A DNA stretch of 64,000 nucleotides from Cobetia marina (GCF_001720485.1 NZ_CP017114.1:434001-498000), one strand, 5' to 3'. Shown: positions 24,472 to 33,814, counted from the stretch's first letter. Program-made: numbers and translations. Notes: a model not told the origin generated them from the sequence alone.

Positions 24472-25056
24472 TCAGGCATCCGCATGGATCGCCTCCAGGG
24501 CACCCGGCTCGGCCCAGCGCGGGCCGGCGTCCAGCACGCGAGCCTGTACCGGACAGTCGTCACGATGACAGCCCGGCAGATAGCCGCAGCTCATCAGCAG
24601 CTCGTTGACGATCTCGGGACCAGTGAAGCGGAAGGTCTTCTTGAACAGCTTGACCCAGGCGGACAAGGGTTGCGGATGATGGGCATCCAGCCATTGGAGA
24701 AAGCTGCCGTGCGAGTCCTTCATCTGCAGTACCACGCCCGCGTTGTGGATCACGGCATTGACCTTGAGGCGGTTGCGGATGATGCCGGCATCGCTCAACA
24801 GGCGCGCGCGCTCTTCATCTCCATAGGCGGCGATACGCGCGATATCGTAATTCTCGTAGGCCTCGCGAAAGGCCTCGCGCTTCTTGAGTACCGTCAGCCA
24901 GGAGAGGCCGGCCTGGTTGATCTCCAGCACGAAACGCTCGAACAGTACCCGGTCATCGCTGACCGGGAAGCCGTATTCGTGATCATGATAGGGACCATGA
25001 ATCGGGTGCTGGGGAGCATTCTCGCAATAGGTGCTGGCAGTGACGACGTCGGCCAT
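24472..25056 (-). CDS. tag: DNA-3-methyladenine glycosylase I
   Basis: 194 residues. It excises 3-methyladenine from alkylated DNA. Family hallmarks seen: an N-terminal zinc Cys (YCENAP) and His in HDHEYGFPVSDDRVLFERFVLEINQAGLSWLTVLKKREAFREAY, plus the C-terminal zinc ligands in GYLPGCHRDDCP. The catalytic-pocket segment FRFTGPEIVNELLMSCGYLPG is present. Its start codon overlaps the stop of the preceding doxX-like gene by one base (ATGA), so the two are translationally coupled. Confidence 0.93.
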   Translation of the reverse strand: MADVVTASTYCENAPQHPIHGPYHDHEYGFPVSDDRVLFERFVLEINQAGLSWLTVLKKREAFREAYENYDIARIAAYGDEERARLLSDAGIIRNRLKVNAVIHNAGVVLQMKDSHGSFLQWLDAHHPQPLSAWVKLFKKTFRFTGPEIVNELLMSCGYLPGCHRDDCPVQARVLDAGPRWAEPGALEAIHADA

Positions 25057-25460
25057 CAGTCCTCCTGCACCGCGAAGCGGCCACTGCCGAGAAAGACGAC
25101 GGCCAGTGCGCTGGCGAGGAAGAAGCCTTGCAGTTCCAATGCCCAGCCACCGGACGATGACAGGCTCAGCAGCTGCCCCATGTGAGCCACCGCAATGGCG
25201 AACAGCATGTTGGCGACGACGATCAGGCCGGCGATGCGGGCGTGCACGCCGAGGATGAGCATGATGGGCGCAATGATCTCGCCGATGTAGACCCCATAGG
25301 CCACCACGCCTGGTATCCCCATCTTCTCCAGCTCGCCGGCGATCCAGCTCAACGTGCCGCCATCACCGAGCAGTTTCGAGAGGCCGTGGAACAGCAACAG
25401 CAGTCCCAGAGTCAGGCGCAGGATCAACTTGCCGAGGTCATCATTTTCGAGAAATTGCAC
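25056..25460 (-). CDS. DoxX family membrane protein
   Basis: 134 residues with four hydrophobic segments: the first (LILRLTLGLLLLFHGLSKLLG), IGEIIAPIMLILG, IAGLIVVANMLFAIAVAHM, and a last helix ending LASALAVVFLGSGRFA. The GLLLLFHGxxKL and GVYIGEIIAP motifs place it in the DoxX/YphA group, whose function is poorly defined (redox or membrane stress). AAGGAG precedes the ATG. It overlaps tag by one base, so a stress or alkylation theme is plausible but unproven. Confidence 0.8.
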   Translation of the reverse strand: MQFLENDDLGKLILRLTLGLLLLFHGLSKLLGDGGTLSWIAGELEKMGIPGVVAYGVYIGEIIAPIMLILGVHARIAGLIVVANMLFAIAVAHMGQLLSLSSSGGWALELQGFFLASALAVVFLGSGRFAVQED

Positions 25461-25508
25461 GTCAGAGCTCCTTGCTCAGCGAGGGTTGCGGGAAATCAGC
25501 GAGAGAGG

Positions 25509-25967
25509 TCAGGCGTTGGGGTCGTCCACCAGCAGGCGCGAGAAGCGCACGATCTCGGCATTGCGATTCGCCCAGCCCAGACGCTCCCAGAAGCGGTGGG
25601 CCTCATGATTGTCATGCAGGGTATCCAGGTGCACCTTGTCGATGCCTTCCTGTGCCAGGGCGTCCAGGCAGCGCTCGACCAATGTTCTCGCGATCCCCTG
25701 GCCTCGCATGTCCGGGGCCGTCATCACATGTTGCAGGTAGCCGCGCTTGCCATCATGCCCGGACATGGCACATCCCACCAGCCGCACGCCGGAGAAGGCC
25801 AAGTGGCTCATGCCGGGGTTGCGGATCAGATAGCGCTCGACGGCGGCATACTCATCCGCCTTGCGGATCACCACCCCCGGGGTGGCCTCCATCATGTGCA
25901 TGAAGGCCGAGTGGTCGGCGGGTGTCATGGGGCGATAGGTGACGGGTAGCATCGACGAGCCTGTCAT
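25509..25967 (-). CDS. GNAT family N-acetyltransferase
   Basis: 152 residues, or 147 from Met6. The acetyl-CoA-binding motif A is seen in LQHVMTAPDMRGQGIARTLVERCLDALAQEGI, followed by VHLDTLHDNHEAHRFWERLGW, typical of small GNAT enzymes. The substrate cannot be told. Neither possible start has a convincing Shine-Dalgarno. It lies 48 nt upstream of doxX on the same strand and may be its operon partner. Confidence 0.85.
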   Translation of the reverse strand: MTGSSMLPVTYRPMTPADHSAFMHMMEATPGVVIRKADEYAAVERYLIRNPGMSHLAFSGVRLVGCAMSGHDGKRGYLQHVMTAPDMRGQGIARTLVERCLDALAQEGIDKVHLDTLHDNHEAHRFWERLGWANRNAEIVRFSRLLVDDPNA

Positions 25968-26012
25968 GGAAGGTGAGCCGGTGGTCGCTGGGGCTGCCAG
26001 CTGGAGAGGATA

Positions 26013-26618
26013 TCAGTCGCGCGGGATATCGAAATGGCCCGGGCGCGCCGCGACACGTGCCAGCCACGCCTGTATGGCAGGATAATCATCCAGCGCGAAA
26101 CCGCCTTCATCAGCGACATGCGTATAAGCATAAAGGGAAATGTCGGCGATCGTGAACTGATCCCCTACCAGCCAGTCATGTTCGGCGAGATGGTGCTCCA
26201 TCACCCGCAGGGCACGCTTGCCGCCCTCCTGCTTGGCGGCGTACTCGTCACGGCGTTCCTCGGGCAGGCCGAGGTAGCGATTGATGAAGCGGGCAGTGGC
26301 GATGTAGGGCTCATGGCTGTATTGCTCGAAGAACTGCCACTGCAGCACCTTGGCACGCAGGAAGGGGTCACTCGGCAGATAATCGCTGCCATCGGCGAGG
26401 TAGTTCAGGATGGCGTTGGACTCTGACAGTGTCTCACCGCGATGCAGCTCCAGCAGCGGGATCTTGCCATTGACGTTGCGGGTCAGGAATTCCGGCGTGC
26501 GAGTATCGCCGGCCAGAATGTCGACTTCGATGTAATGGTGATGGCGTTCGAGAAGGTGCAGCAGCAGCTCGACCTTGTAGCAGTTACCGGAGCGGCGATC
26601 ACCATAGAGCGTCAGCAT
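26013..26618 (-). CDS. Glutathione S-transferase family protein
   Basis: 201 residues from the ATG at 26618 (MLTLYGDRRSGNCYKVELLL). The N-terminal thioredoxin-like domain shows SGNCYKV, the cis-proline region NGKIPLLEL and the glutathione-contacting ETLSESNAILNYLAD. The C-terminal helical domain has DWLVGDQFTIADISLYAYTHVADEGGF. These features point to a bacterial GST of the YfcG/beta-like group, with unknown substrate. The same frame stays open far upstream into the LysE gene but that extension is antisense-like and rejected. Confidence 0.88.
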   Translation of the reverse strand: MLTLYGDRRSGNCYKVELLLHLLERHHHYIEVDILAGDTRTPEFLTRNVNGKIPLLELHRGETLSESNAILNYLADGSDYLPSDPFLRAKVLQWQFFEQYSHEPYIATARFINRYLGLPEERRDEYAAKQEGGKRALRVMEHHLAEHDWLVGDQFTIADISLYAYTHVADEGGFALDDYPAIQAWLARVAARPGHFDIPRD

Positions 26619-26749
26619 GGAGGAGCATCCTGTGCAGGCGTGTAAAAAGCGTCCTGACAGTCTAGCGAACATCGCGAGGGAAAACAGTGGTGATGCGAAC
26701 AGTGTTCGATATCCGTGATGTACTGCCGTCCCTCGCAGGCCAGCGACGA

Positions 26750-27352
26750 TCAGCCCAGGATGAAGATGACGCAGGAGGCCGTCAGTGCCCCCATCACGCG
26801 GTTGAAGATCCTCCAGGCGCGATCGGTATTCAGCAGACGCCCGATGGCGGTGCCGAAGCCTGCCCACAGGGAGATGCAGGGCAGCGCCACCAGTTCCGCG
26901 AAGCTCGCCAGCAGGATCGCGTTGAGCCACACCGGCCCGTCTTCCGGGAGAAAGCCCGCCATCAGCGCGATACCCATGACCCAGGCCTTGGGGTTGGCGA
27001 ACTGGAACAGCGCGGCTGCCAGAAAGCTCATCGGCCGTGCATCCTGTCGGCTCGACAGGTCGGGTGGTGGGGCCATGGCAATCTTCCAGGCCAGATAGAG
27101 CAGATAGCCACTCCCCAACACCTTGAGCAGTGTCTGCACGATGGGGTAGCGCTCGAAGACCAGTCCCAGTCCCAGCGCGATGCCGATGAACAGCACCAGG
27201 CAGCCGATCATGATGCCGAAGATATGCGGCAGGGTGCGCCAATAGCCATGATTGGCTCCGGAAGCCGTCAGCATGACGTTGTTGGGCCCCGGTGTCAGGG
27301 TCATCGACAGCATGTAGAGCGTGGCTGGGGCAAGAAAGGCGAGGGATTCCAT
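26750..27352 (-). CDS. LysE/RhtB family amino-acid exporter
   Basis: 200 residues with about six hydrophobic segments. Family motifs: TLTPGPNNVMLTASGANHGYWRTLPHIFGI near the N-terminus, LGSGYLLYLAWKIA, and FLAAALFQFANPKAWVMGIALMAGFL. It probably exports an amino acid or related metabolite across the inner membrane. It is divergent from a MocR-type regulator (start 27510) across a 157-nt gap, an arrangement that suggests it is the regulator's target. Confidence 0.9.
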   Translation of the reverse strand: MESLAFLAPATLYMLSMTLTPGPNNVMLTASGANHGYWRTLPHIFGIMIGCLVLFIGIALGLGLVFERYPIVQTLLKVLGSGYLLYLAWKIAMAPPPDLSSRQDARPMSFLAAALFQFANPKAWVMGIALMAGFLPEDGPVWLNAILLASFAELVALPCISLWAGFGTAIGRLLNTDRAWRIFNRVMGALTASCVIFILG

Positions 27353-27394
27353 GGGTGTCCTTCAGCGTGTGGGGCGTTGGCGTGATGCCGCATT

Positions 27395-27418
27395 ATTGTA
27401 TGGGTGCAATTGTGATGG
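27395..27418. promoter_or_regulatory. Direct repeat between the LysE and MocR genes
   Basis: ATTGTATGG (27395-27403) and ATTGTGATGG (27409-27418) form an imperfect direct repeat 14 bp apart; ATTG...CAAT also makes a short dyad. MocR-type regulators often bind direct repeats, so this is a candidate site. Confidence 0.4.
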
Positions 27419-27509
27419 ATGTCGGCACGTTCCAGCATTTTATGGCTTGTTGGTGCCATGTTTTGAGCATAATCTGATGACAATTACCGTCAACAGGTTT
27501 TTTGTCACC

Positions 27510-28961
27510 ATGACAATATGGACTCCGACACTTGATCCCACCCTGCCGCGCTATCGTGCGCTGGCGGAGGCCATCCGCCTCGATATCGCCTCAGGCCTGC
27601 TCAAGGAGGATGAGCGACTGCCGCCGCAACGCCGACTTGCGGATGCGCTGGGCGTGACGATCGGTACCGTGACACGCGGCTATGCCGAGGCCGAGCGACA
27701 TGGGTTGGTCAGGGCGCGTGTGGGGAGCGGAACCTACGTCAATGCGCCGGTCAGCGCGGGGCCTGTGCCCGACAGGCGCTTCGGACATGCCTTGCATGCC
27801 AGGCCATCATTCGGGATCGCGGCGGAGTCGGATGACTCCCTTTCGGCATCCTCTGGTGTGATGGATCTCACCATGAGCCTGCCACCGCCGCATCCGGCGC
27901 GGCAGCAGGGGATGGCGGCGGCGCTGACCGCGATCAGCCACTCCCCCGAGGCATTGGTGCGGAGTGTCGAATACCAGAATGAATTCGGGGTGGGCAGTCA
28001 TCGCCAATTGCTGGCGAGCTGGATGAGCGAGCTCGGCATGCCGGTCGACCCCGAGGAGCTGATGCTGACGCAGGGAGGGCAGAATGGCATTACTCTCGCG
28101 CTGTCGGCCTTGCTGGCCCCCGGAGAGGCGGTGGTCACGGGAGCGCTGACCTACCCCGGACTGATCGCCGCGAGTGCTGAGCGGGGCCTGAAGCTGCTGC
28201 GAGTACCGCTGGATGAGGAGGGCATGGATGTCGAGGCTCTGGCGCGGCTGTGTCGCCAGCAGGTGCCCAGGATGGTCTACGTGATGGCCGAGCAGAACAA
28301 TCCGGGGGCGGCGCAGCTGTCCCACGCACGGCGAGAGGCGCTGGTTGCCCTTGCGCGCCAGCACGATTTCTGGATTCTGGAAGACGGCGTGCAGTATCTG
28401 CCGAGGGAGGAGTGCGGGACTCGTCTCTATCAGATGGCACCTGAGCGCACCCTGTATGTCTTCAGTACCTCCAAATTGCTGGCTGGCGGTCTGCGTCTGG
28501 GCGTATTGCGCGCCCCGGTGGAAGTGCTGTCCCGGATTGGCGCGGTGCTGCGCAGTCACAGCTGGATGGTGGCACCGCTGCTGATGGAAACGGTCTGCGC
28601 CTGGCTGACCAGTGGCAATGCGACACAGCTGGTGGACTGGCAGGTGGAGGAGATGCGGGCGCGCCAGCGACTGGCACGTACTCTGCTGGGGGAGTGGACG
28701 CTCTCTTCGCGGCCTTCATCGTTCGATCTGTGGCTGGTGCTACCCGAAGGGCAGCGTAGCCAGGCTGTGGTCGAGTCATTGGCTCGGCGCGGGGTACATG
28801 TCACCAGTGCCGAGCCTTTCTGTGTCGGCAATGAACCTCCACCACAGGCATTGCGGCTGTGCCTGAGTGCCGCCGAGAGTCGTGAGGTCCTGACGCGGGC
28901 CCTGGAGATCGTCCGTGAGGTGCTGCATGCCCCGCCGCCGTTGCGTTGCACGACGCTCTAG
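27510..28961 (+). CDS. MocR/PdxR-family transcriptional regulator (GntR winged helix plus aminotransferase fold)
   Basis: 483 residues from the ATG at 27510 (MTIWTPTLDPTLPRY); an ATG at 27477 is also in frame, and neither start has a clear Shine-Dalgarno. The N-terminal GntR-type winged helix shows LAEAIRLDIASGLLKEDERLPPQRRLADALGVTIGTVTRGYAEAERHGLV. A linker leads to a fold type I aminotransferase-like domain with VYVMAEQNNPGAAQL, LEDGVQYL, and FSTSKLLAGGLRLGVL, whose Lys is the expected PLP-binding residue. It probably senses PLP or an amino-PLP adduct and controls the divergent LysE gene. Its stop lies 9 nt from that of the convergent ada gene. Confidence 0.9.
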   Translation: MTIWTPTLDPTLPRYRALAEAIRLDIASGLLKEDERLPPQRRLADALGVTIGTVTRGYAEAERHGLVRARVGSGTYVNAPVSAGPVPDRRFGHALHARPSFGIAAESDDSLSASSGVMDLTMSLPPPHPARQQGMAAALTAISHSPEALVRSVEYQNEFGVGSHRQLLASWMSELGMPVDPEELMLTQGGQNGITLALSALLAPGEAVVTGALTYPGLIAASAERGLKLLRVPLDEEGMDVEALARLCRQQVPRMVYVMAEQNNPGAAQLSHARREALVALARQHDFWILEDGVQYLPREECGTRLYQMAPERTLYVFSTSKLLAGGLRLGVLRAPVEVLSRIGAVLRSHSWMVAPLLMETVCAWLTSGNATQLVDWQVEEMRARQRLARTLLGEWTLSSRPSSFDLWLVLPEGQRSQAVVESLARRGVHVTSAEPFCVGNEPPPQALRLCLSAAESREVLTRALEIVREVLHAPPPLRCTTL

Positions 28962-28970
28962 CCGCGGGCC

Positions 28971-30107
28971 TCATGATCTGCCGGAGGATTCGGCCTCCTG
29001 AGCCAGCCTTGCCTGCTTGAGTTCCACTCCCCAGCGATAGCCACCGAGACCACCATCGCCACGCACCACGCGGTGGCAGGGCGTCAGCAGGGCGAGGGGG
29101 TTGGCACCGCAGGCATTGGCGACGGCGCGGCTGGCAGTGGGTCGCCCCAGAGCTTCAGCCAGTTGCCGGTAGGTCAGGGTCTCGCCGCTCAGGGTGGTAT
29201 TCAGTTGCTGCCAGACACGCAGCTGAAATGCGGTACCGCGGACATCCAGCGGCAGCTCGATGAAGAGCGCCTGGCTCGTCTGTGGAGTCTCGCAGAGTGC
29301 CAGCAGGCGCGCACCGAGCATTGCATGCAGTGATTGCCCTGCCTCGTCGTCGGGTGTCACCTGTTGCCAGTCAGCCTCTGGCAGACGAGCTTCCAGAGCA
29401 CTCTGCCCAGCATCACGGCTATCCGTCAGCTGGATGGCCACCACTCCACGTTCACTGAGCGCGGCGCTCAGCCAGCAGTGATGCTCGGGCATACCGAAAC
29501 TGCATGGCCAGTGCATCGCCAATAGTGTCTCGCCACTGCCTCCTTTCGAACGAGCGCTGGGCGTCATGCCGCCGGCGCGTGCATGGGCACGGCTGGTGGA
29601 GCGATAGCCTGCCGTGAGGATGGCGTCGGTGACACCGCGCCCTTGTTCGAGCAGATCATGAAAGCGCAGCTGGCGCAGTCCGCTGGCATAGTCGCTGGGC
29701 GACAGGCCGAGCCAGGCCTTGAAGCGGCGCTGAAGGTGAGAGCTGCCAAGGCCCGTGAGGATGGCCAGACGGCTCAGTGACGGTGTCGGCCGGCTCTCGG
29801 CGACAGCGGCTTCCAGTTGCCGACAGACGGCGATGAGCCAGTGTGGCATGTCGGGGATATCGCGGTTGTCCGAGGATGAATCCGTCTCTGGGTGACAGCG
29901 ACGGCACGCGCGCAGCCCGGCTGCATGCGCGGCGCGGGTGTCAGGGAAGAACCTGACATTGTCACGCCGTGGAGGCGGTGAGGGACAGCCGATACGGCAG
30001 AAGATGCCGGTGGTGATCACGCCATAGCGCAATGACTCACCGGCAATCGACTGGCGAGCCAGCAGGCGTTGCCAGATGGCGTCTTGTGCCGCTCGTGAAG
30101 GAGTCAT
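28971..30107 (-). CDS. ada: Bifunctional alkylation-response regulator and O6-alkylguanine-DNA alkyltransferase Ada
   Basis: 378 residues with all three Ada parts. The N-terminal zinc and methylphosphotriester domain has cysteines 37, 41, 68 and 71 (GIFCRIGCPSPPP and CRRCHPET); Cys37 corresponds to the E. coli methyl acceptor Cys38. An AraC-type helix-turn-helix follows (LSRLAILTGLGSSHLQRRFKAWLGLSPSDYA). The C-terminal methyltransferase has the active-site LLTPCHRVVRGDGGLGGYRWG, with the acceptor near Cys344. It repairs O6-methylguanine and, once methylated, activates its regulon. Together with tag nearby this forms a small alkylation-repair neighbourhood. Confidence 0.93.
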   Translation of the reverse strand: MTPSRAAQDAIWQRLLARQSIAGESLRYGVITTGIFCRIGCPSPPPRRDNVRFFPDTRAAHAAGLRACRRCHPETDSSSDNRDIPDMPHWLIAVCRQLEAAVAESRPTPSLSRLAILTGLGSSHLQRRFKAWLGLSPSDYASGLRQLRFHDLLEQGRGVTDAILTAGYRSTSRAHARAGGMTPSARSKGGSGETLLAMHWPCSFGMPEHHCWLSAALSERGVVAIQLTDSRDAGQSALEARLPEADWQQVTPDDEAGQSLHAMLGARLLALCETPQTSQALFIELPLDVRGTAFQLRVWQQLNTTLSGETLTYRQLAEALGRPTASRAVANACGANPLALLTPCHRVVRGDGGLGGYRWGVELKQARLAQEAESSGRS

Positions 30108-30200
30108 CGTTCGTCTCGCTGTGACGGAGTTCCGCCCAGTATCGCCACGTGGCGACTACCTCGCACTCCGCATCTTGCACTGGCTTTCGAGATCGGTGTT

Positions 30201-30725
30201 TCAGAATTCCATCGATTCCTGGCGCTTTTCCTCTTCCTCGGCCTGCTTGCGCAGCTTCTTGCGAATCGCGGCCTTGTGGAAGCGCAGTTTCTGCTCCTGG
30301 GTTTCCAGGTTCAGTGGCGGCACCGGAACCGGATTGCCGTCCGGATCCACCGCGACCATGGTCAGGTAGCAGCTGTTGGTATGACGAATCAGGCGACCCT
30401 GGATGGACTCGGCGACGACCTTGATGCCGATTTCCATCGAGGAGCGGCCGACATGATTGACGGAGGCCAGGAAGGTCACCAGCTCGCCGACGTGAATCGG
30501 CTGCTTGAAGCGCACCTGGTCCACCGACAGAGTGACGACGTAGCTGCCGCTGTAGCGGCTGGCACAGGCGTAGGCGACTTCATCCAGCTTCTTGAGAATA
30601 GCGCCACCGTGCACCTTGCCGCTGAAGTTGGCCATGTCCGGTGTCATCAACTCGGTCATGATCAACTGGTGCTGACCGGGGAGGGCGTCATTGAGGGTGG
30701 CCTGATCAGGCTGGGTGTCATTCAT
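30201..30725 (-). CDS. Acyl-CoA thioesterase, hotdog fold
   Basis: 174 residues from the ATG at 30725, preceded by AAGGA; the upstream in-frame extension is not conserved in character. The hotdog core shows MTPDMANFSGKVHGGAILKKLDEVAYACASRYSG, then VRFKQPIHVGELVTFLASVNHVGRSSMEIGIKV, which matches the YciA/BACH-type thioesterases that hydrolyse acyl-CoA to free acid and CoA. The C-terminus is a charged helix (KKLRKQAEEEEKRQESMEF). The chain-length preference is unknown. Confidence 0.88.
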   Translation of the reverse strand: MNDTQPDQATLNDALPGQHQLIMTELMTPDMANFSGKVHGGAILKKLDEVAYACASRYSGSYVVTLSVDQVRFKQPIHVGELVTFLASVNHVGRSSMEIGIKVVAESIQGRLIRHTNSCYLTMVAVDPDGNPVPVPPLNLETQEQKLRFHKAAIRKKLRKQAEEEEKRQESMEF

Positions 30726-30875
30726 GCAGGAATCCTTGATGAGCGAGTCAGGGTCAGAAAGGCTCGAGTGACCCTGGGGACGGGGATCGGAGCGGGATGA
30801 TTCTTGTCCCTGACAGTCTGAGGGATTCGGCGTCACTTGGCACCCTGTGAGCGGCATATCAGCACTCTCTGAACG

Positions 30876-30912
30876 ACCTGGCCCCCGAGGAATCACTCCC
30901 CGGGGGCCAGGT
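30876..30912 (-). terminator. Hairpin downstream of atoE
   Basis: Perfect 12-nt arms (30876-30887 and 30901-30912), 76 nt beyond the atoE stop on the minus strand. No T-run. Confidence 0.4.
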
Positions 30913-30987
30913 GGCATGACGTTGTGAGGGGCCGGGAGTCGTGGCGTTCGAACGTCTCGTCAGAGATATTTCGTCACGGCGACCTTC

Positions 30988-32298
30988 TCATAGAAGGGTC
31001 AGCCCCAGTGAGATGATGATACCGGTCACCAGCAGCTGCACCAGACAGAACCCCATGATGTCCTTGGCCTTCAGGCCCGCGATGGCCAGGACAGGCAGTG
31101 CCCAGAAAGGCTGCAGCATGTTGGTCCAGGCATCGCCCCAGGCGACGGCCATCGCGACGCGTGGCAGGTCGGCACCCAATGCCTGGGCGGCAGGAATCAT
31201 GACCGGTGCCTGAACCGCCCACTGCCCACCACCGGAAGGTACGAACAGATTGACGATACCGGCACTGATGAAGGACCAAAACGGCAGGCTCTCGGCGCTG
31301 GCGATCGACACGAATCCCTCGGAGAGGGTAGTCGCCAGTCCGGACTGCACCATGATGGCCATGATGCCGGCATAGAAGGGGAACTGGATGACGATACCGG
31401 CGCCGCCCTTGATGGCCTCGTTCAGACTGTCCAGCAGCTTGCGCGGCGTGCTATGCAGCACGATGGCCAGGAACAGGAAGCTGAAGTTGATCACGTTGAG
31501 ATTCAGGCCACCGCCACGAATCACGAAGTGATCCACCAGCCAGGCGAGGCCGAACAGCCCCACGACCCAGGCGAGGATCGGTGAGTTCTCGAGACGCTCG
31601 GCGGGACGAGGCTGGTCGCTGATCTCGGTGGGCTTTTCCTCCAGCAGGGCCGGATCCACGTACACGCTTTCCTTCTCGAAGGGCATCATGGCGCGATTGA
31701 CCAGCGGCATGATCAGCAGCAGCGCCGCGACGATGGCGATATTGAAGAAGGCAAAGATGGTGTCCGAGGTGGGCACGATGCCGATGCTCTCCTCGGTGAA
31801 GTGGCCCGCGGTGGCGATGGTCAGCGGAATCGAGCCCGAGATGCCCGCATGCCAGATCACGAAACCTGAGTAGGCGCTGGCGATCAGCAGCCGGTAATCC
31901 ACCTTGATCATCTTGGCCAGCTGCTTGGCGAACAGTGCACCGATCACTAGTCCGAAGCCCCAGTTGATCCAGCTGGCGATCAGCGAGACGAAGGTGACCA
32001 GCATGATGGCACTGCCAGGCGTTCTGGCCAGCGAGGCGATGCTGGCCAGGCCCTTCTTCACCGGCGGCGTATTGGCGAGCATGAACCCCGAGATCAATAC
32101 CAGCAGCATCTGCATGGAGAAGGTCAGCAGATTCCAGAAGCCATCGCCCCAGTAGCGCATTACCTCGGCGGGGGAGCGTTGCTCGATCAGCATGGCGGCT
32201 GCGGCCGCGACGACGGTCAACAGCAATACGAAGATATAGGGGTCAGGTAGATAGCGCTCGACCAGCTTGACGGCTGGCCGGGATAGCGATTGCAGCAT
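30988..32298 (-). CDS. atoE: Short-chain fatty acid transporter, AtoE family
   Basis: 436 residues, strongly hydrophobic with many membrane helices. Segments typical of the family: YWGDGFWNLLTFSMQMLLVLISGFMLANTPPVKKGL, INWGFGLVIGALFAKQLAK, YSGFVIWHAGISGSIPLTIATAGH and VNLFVPSGGGQWAVQAPVM. GGGAG precedes the ATG. It probably imports short-chain fatty acids such as butyrate or acetoacetate. No atoDAB genes are adjacent, so it acts as a stand-alone transporter. A CTATC-C-GATAG dyad occurs at 32358-32368 in the upstream region. Confidence 0.88.
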   Translation of the reverse strand: MLQSLSRPAVKLVERYLPDPYIFVLLLTVVAAAAAMLIEQRSPAEVMRYWGDGFWNLLTFSMQMLLVLISGFMLANTPPVKKGLASIASLARTPGSAIMLVTFVSLIASWINWGFGLVIGALFAKQLAKMIKVDYRLLIASAYSGFVIWHAGISGSIPLTIATAGHFTEESIGIVPTSDTIFAFFNIAIVAALLLIMPLVNRAMMPFEKESVYVDPALLEEKPTEISDQPRPAERLENSPILAWVVGLFGLAWLVDHFVIRGGGLNLNVINFSFLFLAIVLHSTPRKLLDSLNEAIKGGAGIVIQFPFYAGIMAIMVQSGLATTLSEGFVSIASAESLPFWSFISAGIVNLFVPSGGGQWAVQAPVMIPAAQALGADLPRVAMAVAWGDAWTNMLQPFWALPVLAIAGLKAKDIMGFCLVQLLVTGIIISLGLTLL

Positions 32299-32467
32299 GT
32301 GATGCTCCCTGTGGCTTTTTATCGGTATGGGAGTTGGGTTGGCATGCTCACATTAGTCTATCCGATAGCAGTAGAGTATCGCGCGATGGTCGAGGGGTAG
32401 GGTTCCGGTGCGCCTGGCGAGCACTTCATCGCTGGATCAACACAGGGCGTGCTCTGCTCGATAGGGT

Positions 32468-33814
32468 TCAGCGCCAGTGGTGACGGCGATGATGCAGATA
32501 GTAGCCGCCGAGCACGACAGAACGAACGCTGGTAAACAGCAGGAACGCCAGCCACAGGCCATGATTTCCGAAGCTCTCGAGCAGGGGCCACAGTCCGATG
32601 AATGCCAGCAGGGAGACCACCAGCGTATTGCGCATTTCACGTGTCGCCGTGGCACCGATGAAGATCCCGTCCAGCAGGTAGCTCCATACGGCCACCAACG
32701 GCATGGCGACCATCCAGGGCAGATAGGTGATTGCCAGTTGTCGTACCTCGGGCAGGTCCGTAAGCAGGGCGATCATCTGCGGGCCAAGGAGCCATAGCAG
32801 CAGGCTTGCGGCGGCGGCAGTGACCAACGAGAAGCGCGTAGCCGCCCTGACGCTGCGAGTGAAGCGCTGCCAGTCTCCCTGTCCCACGGCGCGGCCGACC
32901 TCGGATTCAGCAGCCTGCGCGAAACCATCGAGCCCGTAGGACGTGATCATCACGAATTGCAGCAGCACGGCATTGGCCGCCAGAGTCTCGTCCCCGAAGC
33001 TGGCTCCCTGGGACGTGAAATAGGCCGTGGCGCCCAATAGACACAGGGTGCGCACGAAGAGGTGCTGATTGACGCGGATCAGTACGCTCCAGGCGGACAG
33101 TGATAACAGGGCGGCGCGATCACTGTGACCCGGCATGCGGGAGAGTTGACGTGACACCAGCCACAGGCCGGCCGCCAACCCGCAGTAATCCGCGATCACA
33201 CTGGCCAGGGCCACGCCATCACTGGTCATCCCCAGGCCTGGGACGAAGGCGAGATCCAGCACGATATTGAGCACATTGGTCAGCACCAGGATACCCAGCG
33301 TCACCCGTGAATTCCCCAGGCCCAGAAACCAGCCCAGTATCACGTAATTGATCAGTACGGCGGGTGCCGACCACAGGCGAATGCTGGCGTAGTCATGGGC
33401 CAGTGCGCGAGTGGTCTCGCTGGCCTCCATCAAGCCCAGGCCCAGCGAAATGAGCGGCGAGCCGAGCAGCATCAGCAGCATGCCGATGGCCAGTGCCAGC
33501 AGAATGCCCTGTCCGAGCAGCGTTCGCAGCCGGTCGTGATCGCCACGGCCATGTGCCTGGGCCGTCATGCCGGTCGTGCCCATGCGCAGGAAGCCGAAGC
33601 CCCAATAAAGGAAGCTGAACAGCACCGCGCCCAGCGTGACGGCACCCAGATAGATCGCATCTTCCAGATGCCCGACCACGGCGGTATCCACCAGTCCGAG
33701 CAACGGCACCGAGATATTGGAAAGGATGATCGGCCAGGCGAGCTGCCAGAGATGGCGGTCGGTGCGAGCGGCCGATGGAGAAGAGGGGTCGGCTTGTCGT
33801 GAAGAATCGGTCAT
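32468..33814 (-). CDS. MATE family efflux transporter, DinF-like
   Basis: 448 residues with about twelve membrane helices. The N-terminus LWQLAWPIILSNISVPLLGLVDTAVVGHLEDAIYLGAVTLGAVLFSFLYWGFGFLRMGTTGMTAQAHG follows the DinF/NorM pattern, including the conserved Asp in the first helix. Internal repeats of the MATE fold are visible (GLGNSRVTLGILVLTNVLNIVLDLAFV). It probably exports drugs or toxic metabolites using Na+ or H+. E. coli dinF is LexA-controlled, but no LexA box is seen upstream here. Confidence 0.88.
   Translation of the reverse strand: MTDSSRQADPSSPSAARTDRHLWQLAWPIILSNISVPLLGLVDTAVVGHLEDAIYLGAVTLGAVLFSFLYWGFGFLRMGTTGMTAQAHGRGDHDRLRTLLGQGILLALAIGMLLMLLGSPLISLGLGLMEASETTRALAHDYASIRLWSAPAVLINYVILGWFLGLGNSRVTLGILVLTNVLNIVLDLAFVPGLGMTSDGVALASVIADYCGLAAGLWLVSRQLSRMPGHSDRAALLSLSAWSVLIRVNQHLFVRTLCLLGATAYFTSQGASFGDETLAANAVLLQFVMITSYGLDGFAQAAESEVGRAVGQGDWQRFTRSVRAATRFSLVTAAAASLLLWLLGPQMIALLTDLPEVRQLAITYLPWMVAMPLVAVWSYLLDGIFIGATATREMRNTLVVSLLAFIGLWPLLESFGNHGLWLAFLLFTSVRSVVLGGYYLHHRRHHWR

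Noticed and set aside
26619..27242. Upstream in-frame extension of the GST gene into the LysE gene
   Set aside because: The extension is out of frame with, and overlaps, the well-supported LysE gene; GST similarity begins at 26618.
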